NCBI GenBank assembly: GCA_037893225.1
Contig: JAZGUH010000616.1
Location: 1 to 64,000 of the forward strand
Reading direction: 5' to 3'
Length of the DNA: 64,000 nucleotides
DNA from: Hippasteria phrygiana
Lineage: Eukaryota > Echinodermata > Asteroidea > Valvatida > Goniasteridae
Position numbers and translations under genes: made by a program. Each line of letters starts with the position of its first letter. Positions within the stretch are counted from its first letter, which is position 1. The notes below the pieces were generated by a model that was not told where the DNA came from, made no database searches, and saw only the letters and a list, made by a program, of their open reading frames with translations. Shown here piece after piece: positions 26,372-38,000 of the stretch.

Positions 26372-27016
26372 CTGAACGTGTGCATTGCTGATAAGGTTAT
26401 CGAAAAAGTGAAATCTTGTAAATGCTTGGGTGTAGTTGTTGATGAAACATTAAGTTGGGGTACACATGTTGAATACGTAAGGAAGACTGTTTCGTCTAAA
26501 TTGGGTGTGTTAAACAGAATTCGTGATTACGTTCCCCAAAGCAGCCTGCACACACTCTTTGTAAGTTTAGTTATGCCATCTTTAGAGTATTGCTGTACGG
26601 TGTGGGGAGGAAGGTACATATCTCACGACAATACCCTCAACAAATGTCTGAAAAGAGCCGCACGGATAATCCTTAAATGTACCTCCCTCACCCCCTCAGC
26701 TGATATGTTTGCCAGACTAAATTGGATTCCTTTTAAGGAAAGAGTTCAGTCCAAAAAGGCTATCTTTGTTTTCAAAAGCCTTAACAAAATGACTCCTTTG
26801 TACATGACAAATCTGTTCACACCACTTACAGTGATTCGTGAAACACGACAATCGACCCAAATGGCACTGAATGTTCCTTTCGCCAAAAAGGAATGCTACG
26901 TGACAAGTTTCGCTGTGAGTGGTGCCAGTATATGGAATAATCTGCCTGAACAAATGAGAACCATAAACTCCTTAAGTACATTTAAATCGGAGCTACGTAA
27001 AGCCATCTATCAGTGA
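26372..27016 (+). pseudogene. C-terminal reverse-transcriptase fragment of a non-LTR retrotransposon
   Basis: An open frame of about 212 codons contains KCLGVVVDETLSW, PSLEYCCTVWGG and SIWNNLPEQMR, the thumb and C-terminal landmarks of Jockey/CR1-type reverse transcriptases. The catalytic YADD and the endonuclease are missing, so the copy is dead by 5-prime truncation. It ends in TGA shortly before the 3-prime UTR. Confidence 0.85.
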
Positions 27017-27174
27017 TATTTCTGTCATTTACGCTGATCTGCGGAGTTATAAACTCCCAGGTTGTATCGTAAAATTGGGTGTGATCCCTGGCTACACGGC
27101 ATTCTGGGTTTATGACTTCTGACTAGCGCCCACTTGAACAAAGATACTGCCAATTTGGGAGACCGCCAACATAG

Positions 27175-27247
27175 GGCAAGATAGCTCAGTTGGTAGAGCG
27201 CCGGTACGGTAACCCGGAGGTCGCAGGTTCGAATCCCGCTCGTGCCA
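27175..27247 (+). tRNA. tRNA-like element (Thr-GGU-like by position), probably pseudo
   Basis: Intact A-box and B-box, 6 of 7 acceptor pairs (GGCAAGA with TCGTGCC), discriminator A and loop ACGGTAA. First unit of a retroposon dimer. Confidence 0.35.
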
Positions 27248-27487
27248 GTTTCTTTGTTCACTTTGAAAATGTATTCAAATTTACCTAGTCAGTTTCCCTT
27301 GTGGATTGTGTGACGAATTATAAGTTAAAAAGTCGTATCCTCATTGAGTGATCTCCACAATGTCGCTTCCCAGGTTGTATCGTAAAATTGGGTGTGATCC
27401 CTGGCTACACGGCATTCTGGGTTTATGACTTCTGACTAGCGCCCACTTGAACAAAGATACTGCCAATTTGGGAGACCGCCAACATAG

Positions 27488-27560
27488 GGCAAGATAGCTC
27501 AGTTGGTAGAGCGCCGGTACGGTAACCCGGAGGTCGCAGGTTCGAATCCCGCTCGTGCCA
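27488..27560 (+). tRNA. tRNA-like element, second unit of the dimer, probably pseudo
   Basis: Identical in the tRNA-like segment to the copy 313 bases upstream. It is followed by only about 23 bases before the end of the retroposon. Confidence 0.35.
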
Positions 27561-27888
27561 GTTTCTTTGTTCACTTTGAAAATGAGTTATAAACTTGGTT
27601 GCCAAAATACTTTGGAGCCGGATGGGAATTTCCCCTTGTTTTTCACCCTAAAAGTTTTTTTTTCGCGGGTTTTTCGCCCATCGCGTAAATCAGCAATAGG
27701 CTTCTGGAGAGTTGAAAAGTTAACCGAAAATATATTTATTTGTGTAAACATTACTGTATTTGTTTAAATATTTTGTATGAATGTGTAAATATTCAGTTTT
27801 AACTAATAATATGCAGGGCCCCAATGGAAACCAGTTTTAAACTGTTTGGGCACACCCTGGGTAAAGAAATGTAATAAATAAATAAATA

Positions 27889-30438
27889 AGGTTCATGTCG
27901 CGTAGGAATACCGTTGTTTCTATCCTTTTCACAGAGCAATGGGTTTCCCTTTGGCCCGTTGGTGGCGCTATCACGATTCATCGATGGTTGTAATCGACAA
28001 AAGAAGGCCCATTATCAGGCAAACATTGGAAAAGAGGGTCGGTCGGTCGGTCGGTCGGAATAAAGTTTTTTTTTCCCCTAGTTCAAACACATTATGGTGT
28101 CGAGCAGTACGCTTCCACCACTACATGCTCAAGTGCCCATCTAATAATACTATTGGAAACGATGTTGAAAATAAACGAGGTTAAGTAAACGAGGTTAAGC
28201 CATGCCGTCATGTGACCGATTCGAAGAAGCAGCAAGTTGGTTGCTTTTCTCTCTTGGTTGTTGTAAACATATACGACAAAGTTCTTGCCGATTCGATTTG
28301 ACTCTTTCGCTACAATACGTATATTTAATTAATACATGTCTAAAAGAGATTTAATTGGTTGTATGCATTATCATTTTCACATGCGCTGTCCTTGTTTTGC
28401 TAGACTTCCCAAGACCCAAAGTTTAGGGTTTTCAGTCCGTATGGAACTTTGACGAGCGTGACGGATCGAAGTTATCTTCACGCTCACCCGGCCAGCGTGT
28501 TTAGGCCTAAGCGTTTGACGAACCCCCTGGTTTCATTTTTGTACATGAAAATACGCATAAAGTACCGGTAAAGAACGTACATCAAATACACACACTATTT
28601 GAGACAGAGAGGCTGAGAGATGTTTTTATTGATTTTCTTTTCAAAAAAGAAAAAAACGACCGTGAATCTGTCAATTTTTACGGTCGGTCGGTCAGCGGGC
28701 AACACAATTGTTTTTGCTTTGGAGGCGCCCAATCGGGCTACAAACAGCGTTCGTCCTAAAATTGATATCATTTGGGAAGATCATTAAAAAGAAGAATATA
28801 ATAATGCAAGTCCGTGGGGGGGGGGGGGGGGGGTGTGTTCGAATGAACCCCCCACTCGGTGAAGAGTTCCGCCCAGAAATAAATATATATTTACAAAATT
28901 AATTCCAAAAAAAAATCTCCCCCACAAAATCCACACGACCCCCAAAAATTATTCAGAAAGATATCTCTCCTTTGAGTACAAATATCACTGAATCTTCTAC
29001 TTTCCTGTATAAAGCTATTGCCGATTCAGGCATACGGGATGGGCGACAAAATCCGCGAAAAGACAATTTTGGGGGAAAAACCAAGGGGAAATTCTCATCT
29101 GGATCCAATTTACAACCGACACAGTATGACAGAGGCTCACGTGGCGAGATGTAGTTTGCAATTTAATTATTTTTTCACTGTGGCCCTTCTACGCATCGGC
29201 GCGGTATACCGTTAATTTAACAGGAATTTTTTAGATCAAAATTCAAAACTTCCCCGTTAAGCGCGCACAACAATACTAGTCACGTCGAAGGCATTGCACG
29301 GACGGTTTTTCCTGCCGTTGGTGGCGCTGTGACACATTTACGATACCTTTTGCATGTTGCGTGACTGGGTGAATTCGAAGCACAGAATGTGCCTTCGGCC
29401 CAGGAAGGGGGGGGTGGGGGAGGGAGGTGACGTCTTACATAATGTCCTCATCAACATTCCTAAGCTGTTTGAAGTGCTCCAAGTTCTAAGTTACAGAGCC
29501 CATTTCGACTAGGCACATTGCAATCTGTAATCAAATAAAAATAGGGTCGGATCCGGGGTGTGCAGAAGGCCAACCCCCCCCCCCCCCCCCCCCCCCCGTG
29601 CCATGTCTCCGTGTACAGATGTAATCACGAAAATCAGAAACCCTGTGTGGGTATTGTTTTGCGTATTTGGGTTAGAACAATACCAGGTTAAATGGCATCA
29701 CCGATCTCGAGAAAGAGTACCTGACACCCCCCCCCCCCCCTGTAAAGTTTTGTATGCAGGCAAACATTTGGGGAGTCAACTTTTGTGGACAAATGTACAC
29801 TAAAAGTCCACCCTCTCCCTCAGGTAATAGAGTACCGCAGTCTGACGTCAGTTGGCATGACAACTGGTTCCAAACAAATGTAAATTTCGACTGTTCCTTT
29901 GTTAACAGCCAGTCATGCAAACACATAACAAAAGTATTCTGGTTCCAAACATTGCATTGACGTCATCACTTCGGTGCTCTATAGACGTTGGCGGCCGGCT
30001 CCACAGAACGGATGACAGTCAGACAACTCCCCCCTCCCCGCCCCTCCCACCCCCTCCCACCCCCGCCCCTCCCACCCCCGCCCCTCCCCCCCCCCATGAA
30101 CAAAACATCCTGGACCCACCCATAAAAAAAAAGAATATATACAAAAAAGAAAACCTTTCCAAAGTCTTTTACTTTACCATGAAAAAAAATCTTTCAGTTT
30201 TTCTGCATACAACATATACAAAAAAATCAAAAAAGTATTTACAGATATGAAACCTAGTAAATCAAAATAAAACATATGTCCCTTTAAATTCTGACCACAT
30301 TCGCAAATATCTAACAAATATTCCAGTATTATATTAATCTTGAAAGACATCAGTATAATATATAATTAAGTGCTTATGAATACAAACCCTTATAATGTGC
30401 TATGCAAATAATATAACATACCTTATGCACTTGAACAT
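27889..30438. other. Non-coding stretch with long G and C runs
   Basis: Contains GGTC microsatellites near 28038-28057 and 28680-28693, G18 at 28816-28833, C24 at 29574-29597, C14 at 29727-29740, and a C-rich purine-poor block at 30028-30095. No exon is supported. Confidence 0.6.
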
Positions 30439-30614
30439 AATTGATCTATCGCCGTTTAAGAGTTAACCACACCCCTTAGACAACCCTATGGGAATTTTGT
30501 GTGGTATTTTTGGTTTGTCTCAGATTTTGCGCGTTCCACGTGGAAATATAATTGATGTGATTAGACAATAATTCACAAGCTGCCTTGACGCGATTCGACG
30601 GCGATAGGTCAATT
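30439..30614 (-). mobile_element. Small TIR element (MITE), family 1 copy 2
   Basis: The reverse complement matches 4648-4825 nearly throughout (for example CGCGCAAAATCTGAGACAAAC-type core and AGGGTTGTCTAAGG). The ends AATTGATCTATCGCCGT and GGCGATAGGTCAATT are inverted repeats. Confidence 0.78.
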
Positions 30615-31145
30615 ATTTACAAACAAAAATATTCCAGATGTAGTCATTTTTTAATGCATTTCAAACAATTATTTGATGTTAACAGCACAACGGCCCAACT
30701 TTTAAATACAGATTACTGATGTGCCACTTAATATGGTATATGTATTATAGTTAATGAATTCAATATTGTTTATTCATTGTGGTATCCCAGATATTCTTTC
30801 AAGCATAAATCATTCAAGCAGAAACAAAAACCCAGCCAAACATTTCTCAAAACTGACTGAAAAGAAAAAGGTTGCAAAAGTTTGTGCAAAAATTTGTTCA
30901 TTGACATCTGCCTTTTCAAACAGTATAAAAATAAAACTTATAACTGCTAAAATAGCAAAGTTATGTCTAGTTTCTGATCTGGAAGGCTCGTTTCACACGG
31001 AAGACGAGACTTGTCCAAACATCATTTACTAGACAAGATTTGGTTTCCTGGCACAATTACACAGAGGAGGGGAAGGTCCCCCCCCCCCTCCCCCTCACAA
31101 CAGAGGTCTGTGGCTCCGTGGGACCGAACCCCCCACTGGAGATTG

Positions 31146-31570
31146 CTGTTGTGTGTAACAGAGTTGTAGTCGAGTCTGGATCCATGTCCGGATCCGAGTC
31201 TGATGCCAAAACAGTAAAGAAGTGGACTAGAAGTCCACTGGAAGTTCAAAATGCAACAAACAAGCTCAACTCTGGACTTGACTAGAGCCCTACCTTGAAC
31301 ATAGACTTGATGCTGGATTCCATAATACTTTTTTACTATTAAAATGGTCTTAGAATCAGGCCTGGACTTGGCGAGTCCGGACTGGGTCAAAAAGTCCAGA
31401 TGTGGATCTTATAGACATTGCAAAAATGTATGCTGGAGTCCAGAGTCAAGTCTTGCATTGGAGCCAGGACTCAATTCAAGTTTTTTTCCAGTTTGATTCA
31501 AGTGGGCTTTAATTTGGCATTATATTTTTTGCAATATTGCCTTGGACTTGCATCTGGACAGTTAAGCCAT
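31146..31570. repeat. Degenerate repeat of AGTCCA/TGGACT words
   Basis: A region with many variants of GAGTCCA, TCTGGACT and GACTTG in both orientations at irregular spacing, giving self-complementary potential. It looks like a decayed satellite. No coding signal. Confidence 0.55.
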
Positions 31571-31904
31571 ATTGTACTGTCTCACTGAAGTGCCCCCTAG
31601 CAAAATCAGTGCACCCAAAAAAGATTCCTGTGCAAATTGGACCCTAGTGACACCACTGTCCGGCCACTAGTCCAACTGTAATTAACCACAGTTTTTGAGA
31701 GAACATGCTGTCATTATAACTACTACATCTCTCAAGTAACACCAGGTACAATTGTACCACAAATGCCCAACATCCAGACAAGTACACAAATACCTTTCAG
31801 TCTGTACTCCTATCATTCCCAAATCCTTGAATAGTTCTTATGAAATATCAATCTACAGGTATTTCATTCTATTCAGTATTTTTGGGGGGAGTTCAGTCAT
31901 AAAC

Positions 31905-32072
31905 CCTTTGGTTTATGACCTCTGACTAGCACCCCCCTGAAAAAGATACTGACAATTTGGGAGAACTCCAACATAGGGCAAGATAGCTCAGTTGGTAGAG
32001 CGCGGGTACGGTATTCCGGAGGTTGCAGGTTCAAATCCCGCTCCTGCCAGTTTTCTTTGTTCACTGTGAACA
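31905..32072 (+). mobile_element. tRNA-like retroposon, short 5-prime-truncated copy
   Basis: It begins in the body near GGTTTATGACC, contains a tRNA-like unit at 31977-32049, and ends CTTTGTTCACTGTGAACATT, close to the shared 3-prime terminus. Confidence 0.75.
31977..32049 (+). tRNA. tRNA-like element, pseudo
   Basis: Diverged copy with GGTTCAAATCC as B-box, a weaker anticodon stem and the same loop position for GGU. Part of a retroposon. Confidence 0.25.
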
Positions 32073-32269
32073 TTTTAAATAAAACAAATTATACTTCAGT
32101 GTACTGCGTGGTATTCTCTACAAAGTTAACCATAATACAAAGCAAGTTAAACAGCCGATTCCATATACAATGTAATTCTTGTGTAGAACATTTCAATTTT
32201 ATAAGTACTTCTTTAAAACATCTGTGTATAAAAAATAACATTAACAAAGTTCTTGCATCTGATGTAATT

Positions 32270-32640
32270 TATTATTATTATTTTTTAATGCAAGTTCACT
32301 CTGAACAAGGCTAAAAGCCACTTAAGGAAAAAGAATCAAAGATACAAGAGGTAGGAATTAATATTCCTCTTGAAGCAGGAAAGATCGTAAGATGAAGGGA
32401 AACATGCACCAGGCAAAGAATTCCACAGAGATACAGAACGAGGGGAACAGCTATTGACATAGCTTTTCGTTCTACATCTAGGTACAGCTAGTCTAGAGTA
32501 TATTGGTGGGAACAGGCGGAAAGCCAAATTTCATGCTCAAACACCCTTATTGAAGAAACTAGTACTTATATTACTATTTCTTCCTAAAGTCCCAAGGCAG
32601 TTTCTGGAAATTCGACCTGATAAAAAATTCCAAGTTTGAT
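32270..32640 (-). mobile_element. LINE 3-prime fragment (CR1/Jockey-like)
   Basis: On the minus strand a frame ending at 32336 contains RTKSYVNSCSPRSVSLWNSL and CFKRNINSYL, the C-terminal signature of CR1/Jockey-type reverse transcriptases. It is followed by a short UTR and an AATAAT-type tail near 32270-32285. Everything upstream is missing. Confidence 0.75.
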
Positions 32641-33270
32641 CATTAACTTTACTGCTCTCTTCTATACAGATTTGTACACTGATTCAACAGCATAATACAA
32701 AGGTGTCCTTGAGATAGTTAACACACAGCATACACAGTTATGCCCAAAATTATTCATACCCTATGAAAAATCTGGTAGTTTGCTTTTCTCTCATACATAA
32801 AAGCTGGATTGGCGGAACTTAGGCTTTACTTAATGACTTTTAGTTGCCATGTACAAATCTACATATATTTTGGTTTCACATCATTAGCATAAAAGTAGAA
32901 ATAATAAATAAAATGATTCACAATACCCTGAATTTGGCATGGGTATGAATAATTTGGGGCATAACTGTACACAGCATATTGCATTACTACAGAGCTACCA
33001 GCTCACTGTATCTAGTGAAGCATCCGTGTTTCTGCAAATACTTATGGCAAGCTCAAACATCCGTACATTAATTGCTCGTTCATTTCAATGACACCATCTG
33101 CAGTCCTTTTCATTCATCGAAGAACTCAAAATTGCTTATAAATACAAATTACGGTCACAAATGAGCATGATAGAGGCACCGCCTGAATGCACATTCATGA
33201 CCTAATTACCAGACGCCCTTTCAGGCGACTATTCTGGGCATTCACAGAAACATGTGAGAGATGGATGAAA

Positions 33271-33497
33271 CAGGGGTGAGATTGGCCAAAAATGAAAAAT
33301 CCAAGAAATCCACGAAAAATCCACGAGGACCCCAAATCGACAAAGTTTTTATTGGTATATATATCTACTTTTACAGGTAAAAACACCTTTAGGACAATAC
33401 CTCAGGAATTCCAGATTGCAAAAGAGATTTTTTAAAATTCTGAAATCCCGACAAAAAATCCTTAAATCAGGAAAAACCCTGACAAATCTCACCCCTG
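33271..33497 (+). mobile_element. Small TIR element (MITE), family 3
   Basis: It starts CAGGGGTGAGATT and ends AATCTCACCCCTG, inverted repeats. A related half copy lies at about 47531-47676 in the opposite orientation, sharing CAGGAATTCCAGATTGCAAA and GGTAAAAACACCTTTAGGAC on complementary strands. Confidence 0.75.
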
Positions 33498-34077
33498 ATA
33501 TTGCAAAACTGCCATGCGTAGCCATTTTCAGAAAAATCTAAACAAATAAACAATAATCTTGGCAATGCCTAAAACAGCTTTGAAGTATCAGTACAACGGA
33601 ATGAGCAATTAGCGCGTAAAGTAATTAAAAAAATTAATGCAGCTCTATGACACAACAGTAGTTTTGTTATTTAAAAAATACTCTTGTGAAAGTATCAATG
33701 AAGAACTCGTAAGTGGCAATCCACTTCACTTGTATCTGTTGTATTGTGAACAATGACAAATTGTAAACCCAATTTTTGTTCAATGCAGATGGTTTAGGCA
33801 ATGTTAAACCAATGCGTATTTTAACAACCTAGCTGGTGACAAGTGGCTCTGAATGCCGAACAAACAGCGCACATTTCAGTTGTGGAGGAAAATTGGTGAT
33901 ACAAATAATGAGTAACTTAGGAGGTACAATAATTCACAATTCACAGCTATAGACTTCGAAGCTATCGCATGTGCATTAATATGCTTAAGACATAATATAT
34001 TATGTGTGCACTGCATACTAATGGAGTGAAGACCATTCAACGAGCTCTTGCTTTTATTTAGAGACTTCTGGTATCCA

Positions 34078-35026
34078 CTATTCAAAAGCCTCGTCTTCCA
34101 AGTCCTCGTTGTCCGATTCCAGGAAAACCGGATTCTGCTTGGTGACATCATGAGGTGACTTGGACAGCGAGGGCTGGTGGGCTCGCTTCCGGTCCGACAC
34201 AATGTCCTCGTGGATACCGGTCTGCGCTGCCAATGTAGAGGACGTCCTCCTTTTCTTCACGTCCCCGCTTGGTCCTGGATGCGAGGACAGCTCAGCAGCT
34301 GAGACGGCAGGGACTGAGGACCCAGCATCCTGCTGGATCTCCATCACTGCCTGCTGGCTCAGGACCTTGTTGTCCGGGACGAAGATGGGGTTCTGGTAGG
34401 CCACGGCACCCACAGATAGCTTGCGAGAGACCGAGGGCCGTCGCCCCGCTGACTTCTTTCGTACCCTCTTGTCGCCCTGCTCGGGCACCCGCTCCTGGAC
34501 CAAGCCCAGCTGGGCCTGTTCCCAGTCATCCAGGTTGCTTCCCTTAGCCTGTAAGGTTCCCCGGTCGCCGATTGGTATGGTCATGGTCTCCATGAACTGC
34601 GCCACTGCCAGGTCACCTGGGGTCTCGGGCTTCTGTTTCTTCTCATTAAGGTCCACCTGCTGATCTTTGACTTCGTAGCCGGGAGGCAGGAGCCCAAGGG
34701 CACTGGCAAGGAACAGGTTGTCCGGTGGGGAGTAAGGAGGAGGCTTGTCCTCAGGTTCTTGATCGGTTTCCTTCACTTCCAGGGCTGAGGCAGCAGCAGT
34801 GGGTGTGGCTTCTGGGATGGGAGTGGTGGGGGTTGCTTCCGTCGGTGAGGGCTCTGGAGTAAACCTCTGCAGTGACAGTTCTGGCTCTTCGTCTAGTGAA
34901 TAATCCCCCTCAGGTAAATCCTGCGGCCGGCAATCTCTGGATGGTCGGCACCGTCTCGATGGTTGATCCAACTGCCAGAAGTCCTGATCCGGCGTTATCA
35001 TCACTTGCTCAGAATCACTGCGAAAC
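34078..35026 (-). CDS. Cadherin gene, terminal exon: cytoplasmic tail with PPxY and QNPxF motifs
   Basis: A 949-base exon including the TAG stop at 34080-34078. The split AG|G codon joins exon 20. The tail is proline-, glutamate- and serine-rich, with PPPY at 1945-1948, PPGY at 1964-1967, a basic serine-rich patch (KKSAGRRPSVSRK), QNPIF and QNPVF, and an acidic C-terminus ending EDEAFE. PPxY is the class I WW-domain ligand and NPxF resembles PTB ligands; partners are inferred. I cannot identify a classic catenin-binding region. An AATAAA 20 bases after the stop is too close to be the polyadenylation signal, so the 3-prime UTR end is undetermined. Confidence 0.93.
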
Positions 35027-38000
35027 CTAAAACAAACAACCAAAAAACACAATAAAAAAACAATAACCACAACCCCGACTACGTCCTTGAGCAAGCCATT
35101 TTGTCATGAATCGCTTTACTCCATCCAGACTCTCAAAAACCAGTACTGGACTTATTTTTTTACATTTTCAAAGTGAACAAAGAAACTGGCAGGAGCGGGA
35201 TTCGAACCTGCGACCTCCGGGTTACTGTACCGGCGCTTTACCAACTGAGCTATCTTGCCCTATGTTGGCGGTCTCCCAAATTGTCAGTATCTTTGTTTGG
35301 GTGGGCGCTAGTCAGAAGTCATAAACCCAGAATGCCGTATAGCCAGGGGTCACAACCAATTTTACGATACAACCTGGACAGCGACATTGTGGGGATCACT
35401 CAATGAGGATACAACTTTTTAACTTATAATTCGTCAAACAATCCACAAGGGAAACTGACTAGGTAAATTTGAATACAAAGTGAACAAAGAAACTGGACTT
35501 ATTTCTTTGTTAGGTTTTCCCGAGACGATGGGAAACATTCCAATGGTTTAATTTTATCAGTGTTTGTGCTTGGATTTTTTCCAAGTCCGTGGTTAAAGCA
35601 ACTGATATGGCAATAATGCATCTGCATCCAATCCTATGTACAGCTTTCCAGTCAGTTTCACCAACTCACACTGTTAGCACTGGGGAGTGAGTTTACTGGG
35701 CAGAGGTTAGCCAGTAAAAGTATGCACTGGACTTAAAACAGGAAATACCCATCGTCTCGGTGAGTTGTACTAAAAAAAAGTCCAATGCAAACTGGGCTTA
35801 AGGTAGTAGTATACAAATAATGAATGTTTATGAGTGCGATAGTAAGAATAATTTCATGAGGTGACAGATTGAATGTTCTATTCCATGAGGCAAAGCCGAG
35901 TGGAATGGGACATTTCATCTGTAACCGAATGAAATTATACTTACCATTGCACGAATGTTAAACATTCATTATTTGTTTTATACAACGCCTGAATAATTCC
36001 GACAGATTGCATGCATGGATTTCTTGGAGTACAACGTGCCGTTTACCTTCTCAGTCCCGCATAAAACCGCGACAAAAAGTGGTCCAGTTCCGAATCAGTT
36101 AAAGCTTTAATTGTTGTTCCTGCGTGTGTTGCAAATTCTTCCAATCGTTTGACTGCATATTTCATTTGTCTCTGTGTTAGCAGCGTCAGCATCGCCTACG
36201 AGTTCCAATATTTTGTCGTCTGTTAGGAAAACAAACCGCGGTTCGGAAACACCGTCTGCCATTTTGTGTGAATGACAGCCTAGACTGGTTCTCGGTCCCA
36301 ATATGTATATATTCGTGGGAAACGGACAACGGCCAAGTAGGGGATGGCTTAGTGGGGTGAAGTACGGTGGGGCCTGACCCCTTAACCGCTACGGTAGCCG
36401 TGAAGGTCCACTCCGAACCCTGAAATAGCTGGCTAACGAGGCTCTGGTGAAGGCACGGGGCAGCAGCCGTGACAATGCTGATGAAGCGGATGAGGTCATT
36501 ATCACAGCCCAACGGTCCATCAGGCACAACGTGGGAGGCGCTTCGATCCAGAAGTGGTCTCCCACTACTGCGCTCCACGTCTCCCCAGTCCCAAGGAGGC
36601 GGAGTATCAAGGGGCACCACCTACACAAACGATGAAAGTGCACCAAAGTAACACCAGGGTTAAAGTCCCTGCCTACCCCGGCCCCGTACAAGGAACCACA
36701 TCACAACACAATCCATCTCGTCGTGAATTAATGATGTCTGACACCTCAAGCTCCGTAGGGGACGGTGCCAGACTAATTGCGGGTTCCAAATCGGGACCAA
36801 AACTAAAACTAGACCTTAGATCCTGTCTCCGGGTTGCTACCTGGAATGTTCTCACACTCTCAAAAGTGGGATACCCGGAGGCTGTCTCTCGTGAACTGTC
36901 GCGCTACCAGATAAGCATCGCTGGCCTCACCGAAGCTCGCATTCCAGGAAGCGGAGAACGCCGTGTCGACCAGTACATGATGTATCATTCAGGTAGTTCA
37001 GGCCGCACGGAGGGAGTCGCCTTGCTCCTCAATTACAAGGTTAGCCTCAAACCGGATCCTTCAAGCACGGCTCCGTCACAGACATGGACACATTACCATC
37101 ATAGTGGTCTATGCACCGACTGAGTTAGCCTCTGCTGCAGACAAGGACGGCTTCTATAACCAACTGGAACCACTCATTCACTCTACTCCACCCCACGACC
37201 AACTTTTGGTCATTGGAGACCTGAATGCTGTCAGCGGGAAAGAGCGCACAGGCTATGAGAGTGTTGTTGGAAACTTCGGCTCCGGACGAACAAACGACAA
37301 CTCAGCACGCCTACTTAACATGTGTTCCCTTGCCAACCTGTCAATTGTTGGCTCTTTCTTCAGACGGAAGGGAATCCACCGCTGGACATGGTTATCCAAT
37401 GATGGCCATACCAGGAAGGAGATTGACCACATGCTGACTAGAGATCACTCACTCTTCTGCTCTTACCGAGTCTTCAGGGGTGCGGAGGCCCCAGCAAGCA
37501 CAGATCACCGCCTAGTTGCTGGGGCAGTCAAAATCCAGGCCTACCGCAAACCTCCGAAACCAAATACAAAGCAGCTTGACATCAGATCTCTCCTCGATAA
37601 CATCAGTGTTGCCTCCAATTACAACATCGCTGTCAGCAACAAATTTGAAGCTCTGGGTGTTCTCGAGGAAGACCCAGAGTTTGCTTGGTCCTCCATCCGA
37701 TCATCTATTTTATCTGCTGCTACAGAAACAATTAGCACCCGCAGGCATCAGAGACGCCCCTGGCTGACCGCTGAAACAATGGATATCCTCGACCAGAAGC
37801 GCAACGCACGTCTGCGTGGTGACACATGTGAAGCACGCAGACTAAAAGGCGTCTTCAAAGCTAAAGCCAAGGGCGACCTTGAGGAGTTCTATGGCAAACT
37901 CGCAGACGATGCTGAAGAAGGGCTACGCAGAAACAACCTGCGTCCATCCTTTCAGGCCATTAAGCGTATGCGTGGCCCCCCACAACAGGGACGTAGCATC

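Larger units (their letters stand above)
27056..27583 (+). mobile_element. tRNA-like retroposon dimer with 12-base target-site duplication
   Basis: The perfect duplication GAGTTATAAACT flanks it at 27044-27055 and 27584-27595. The insert begins inside the body (CCCAGGTTG) and contains two tRNA-like units 313 bases apart. It ends CACTTTGAAAAT. It lies within the 3-prime UTR of a LINE fragment, so it inserted later than that LINE. Confidence 0.88.
26365..27888 (+). mobile_element. LINE 3-prime fragment (CR1/Jockey-like), interrupted by a retroposon
   Basis: The fragment starts inside reverse transcriptase and runs to a 3-prime UTR ending in an AATA repeat tail (27870-27888). The UTR includes GGGCCCCAATGGAAACCAG, typical of CR1/Jockey-like LINEs. 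A tRNA-like retroposon dimer sits at 27056-27583 within the UTR. Confidence 0.8.
35139..35798 (+). mobile_element. Harbinger-like MITE, copy split by a retroposon
   Basis: Its ends and sub-terminal words (ACTGGACTTATTT, CGAGACGATGGG and, inverted, CCCATCGTCTCGGT, AAGTCCA) match the element at 48082-48757. The retroposon 35162-35491 is inserted 17 bases into the recognisable left end, duplicating ACTGGACTTATTTYTTT. Confidence 0.7.

Noticed and set aside
34053..34058. AATAAA as the cadherin polyadenylation signal
   Set aside because: It lies about 20 bases after the stop codon, leaving almost no 3-prime UTR; no better signal was clear downstream.
34160..34663. Plus-strand frames opposite the terminal cadherin exon
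   Set aside because: They are antisense shadows of a GC-rich coding exon whose minus-strand frame fits the gene model exactly.
24448..35260. Functional tRNA-Thr genes
   Set aside because: All copies share mismatches in three stems and C at position 33 and belong to a dispersed retroposon, so they are reported only as tRNA-like.
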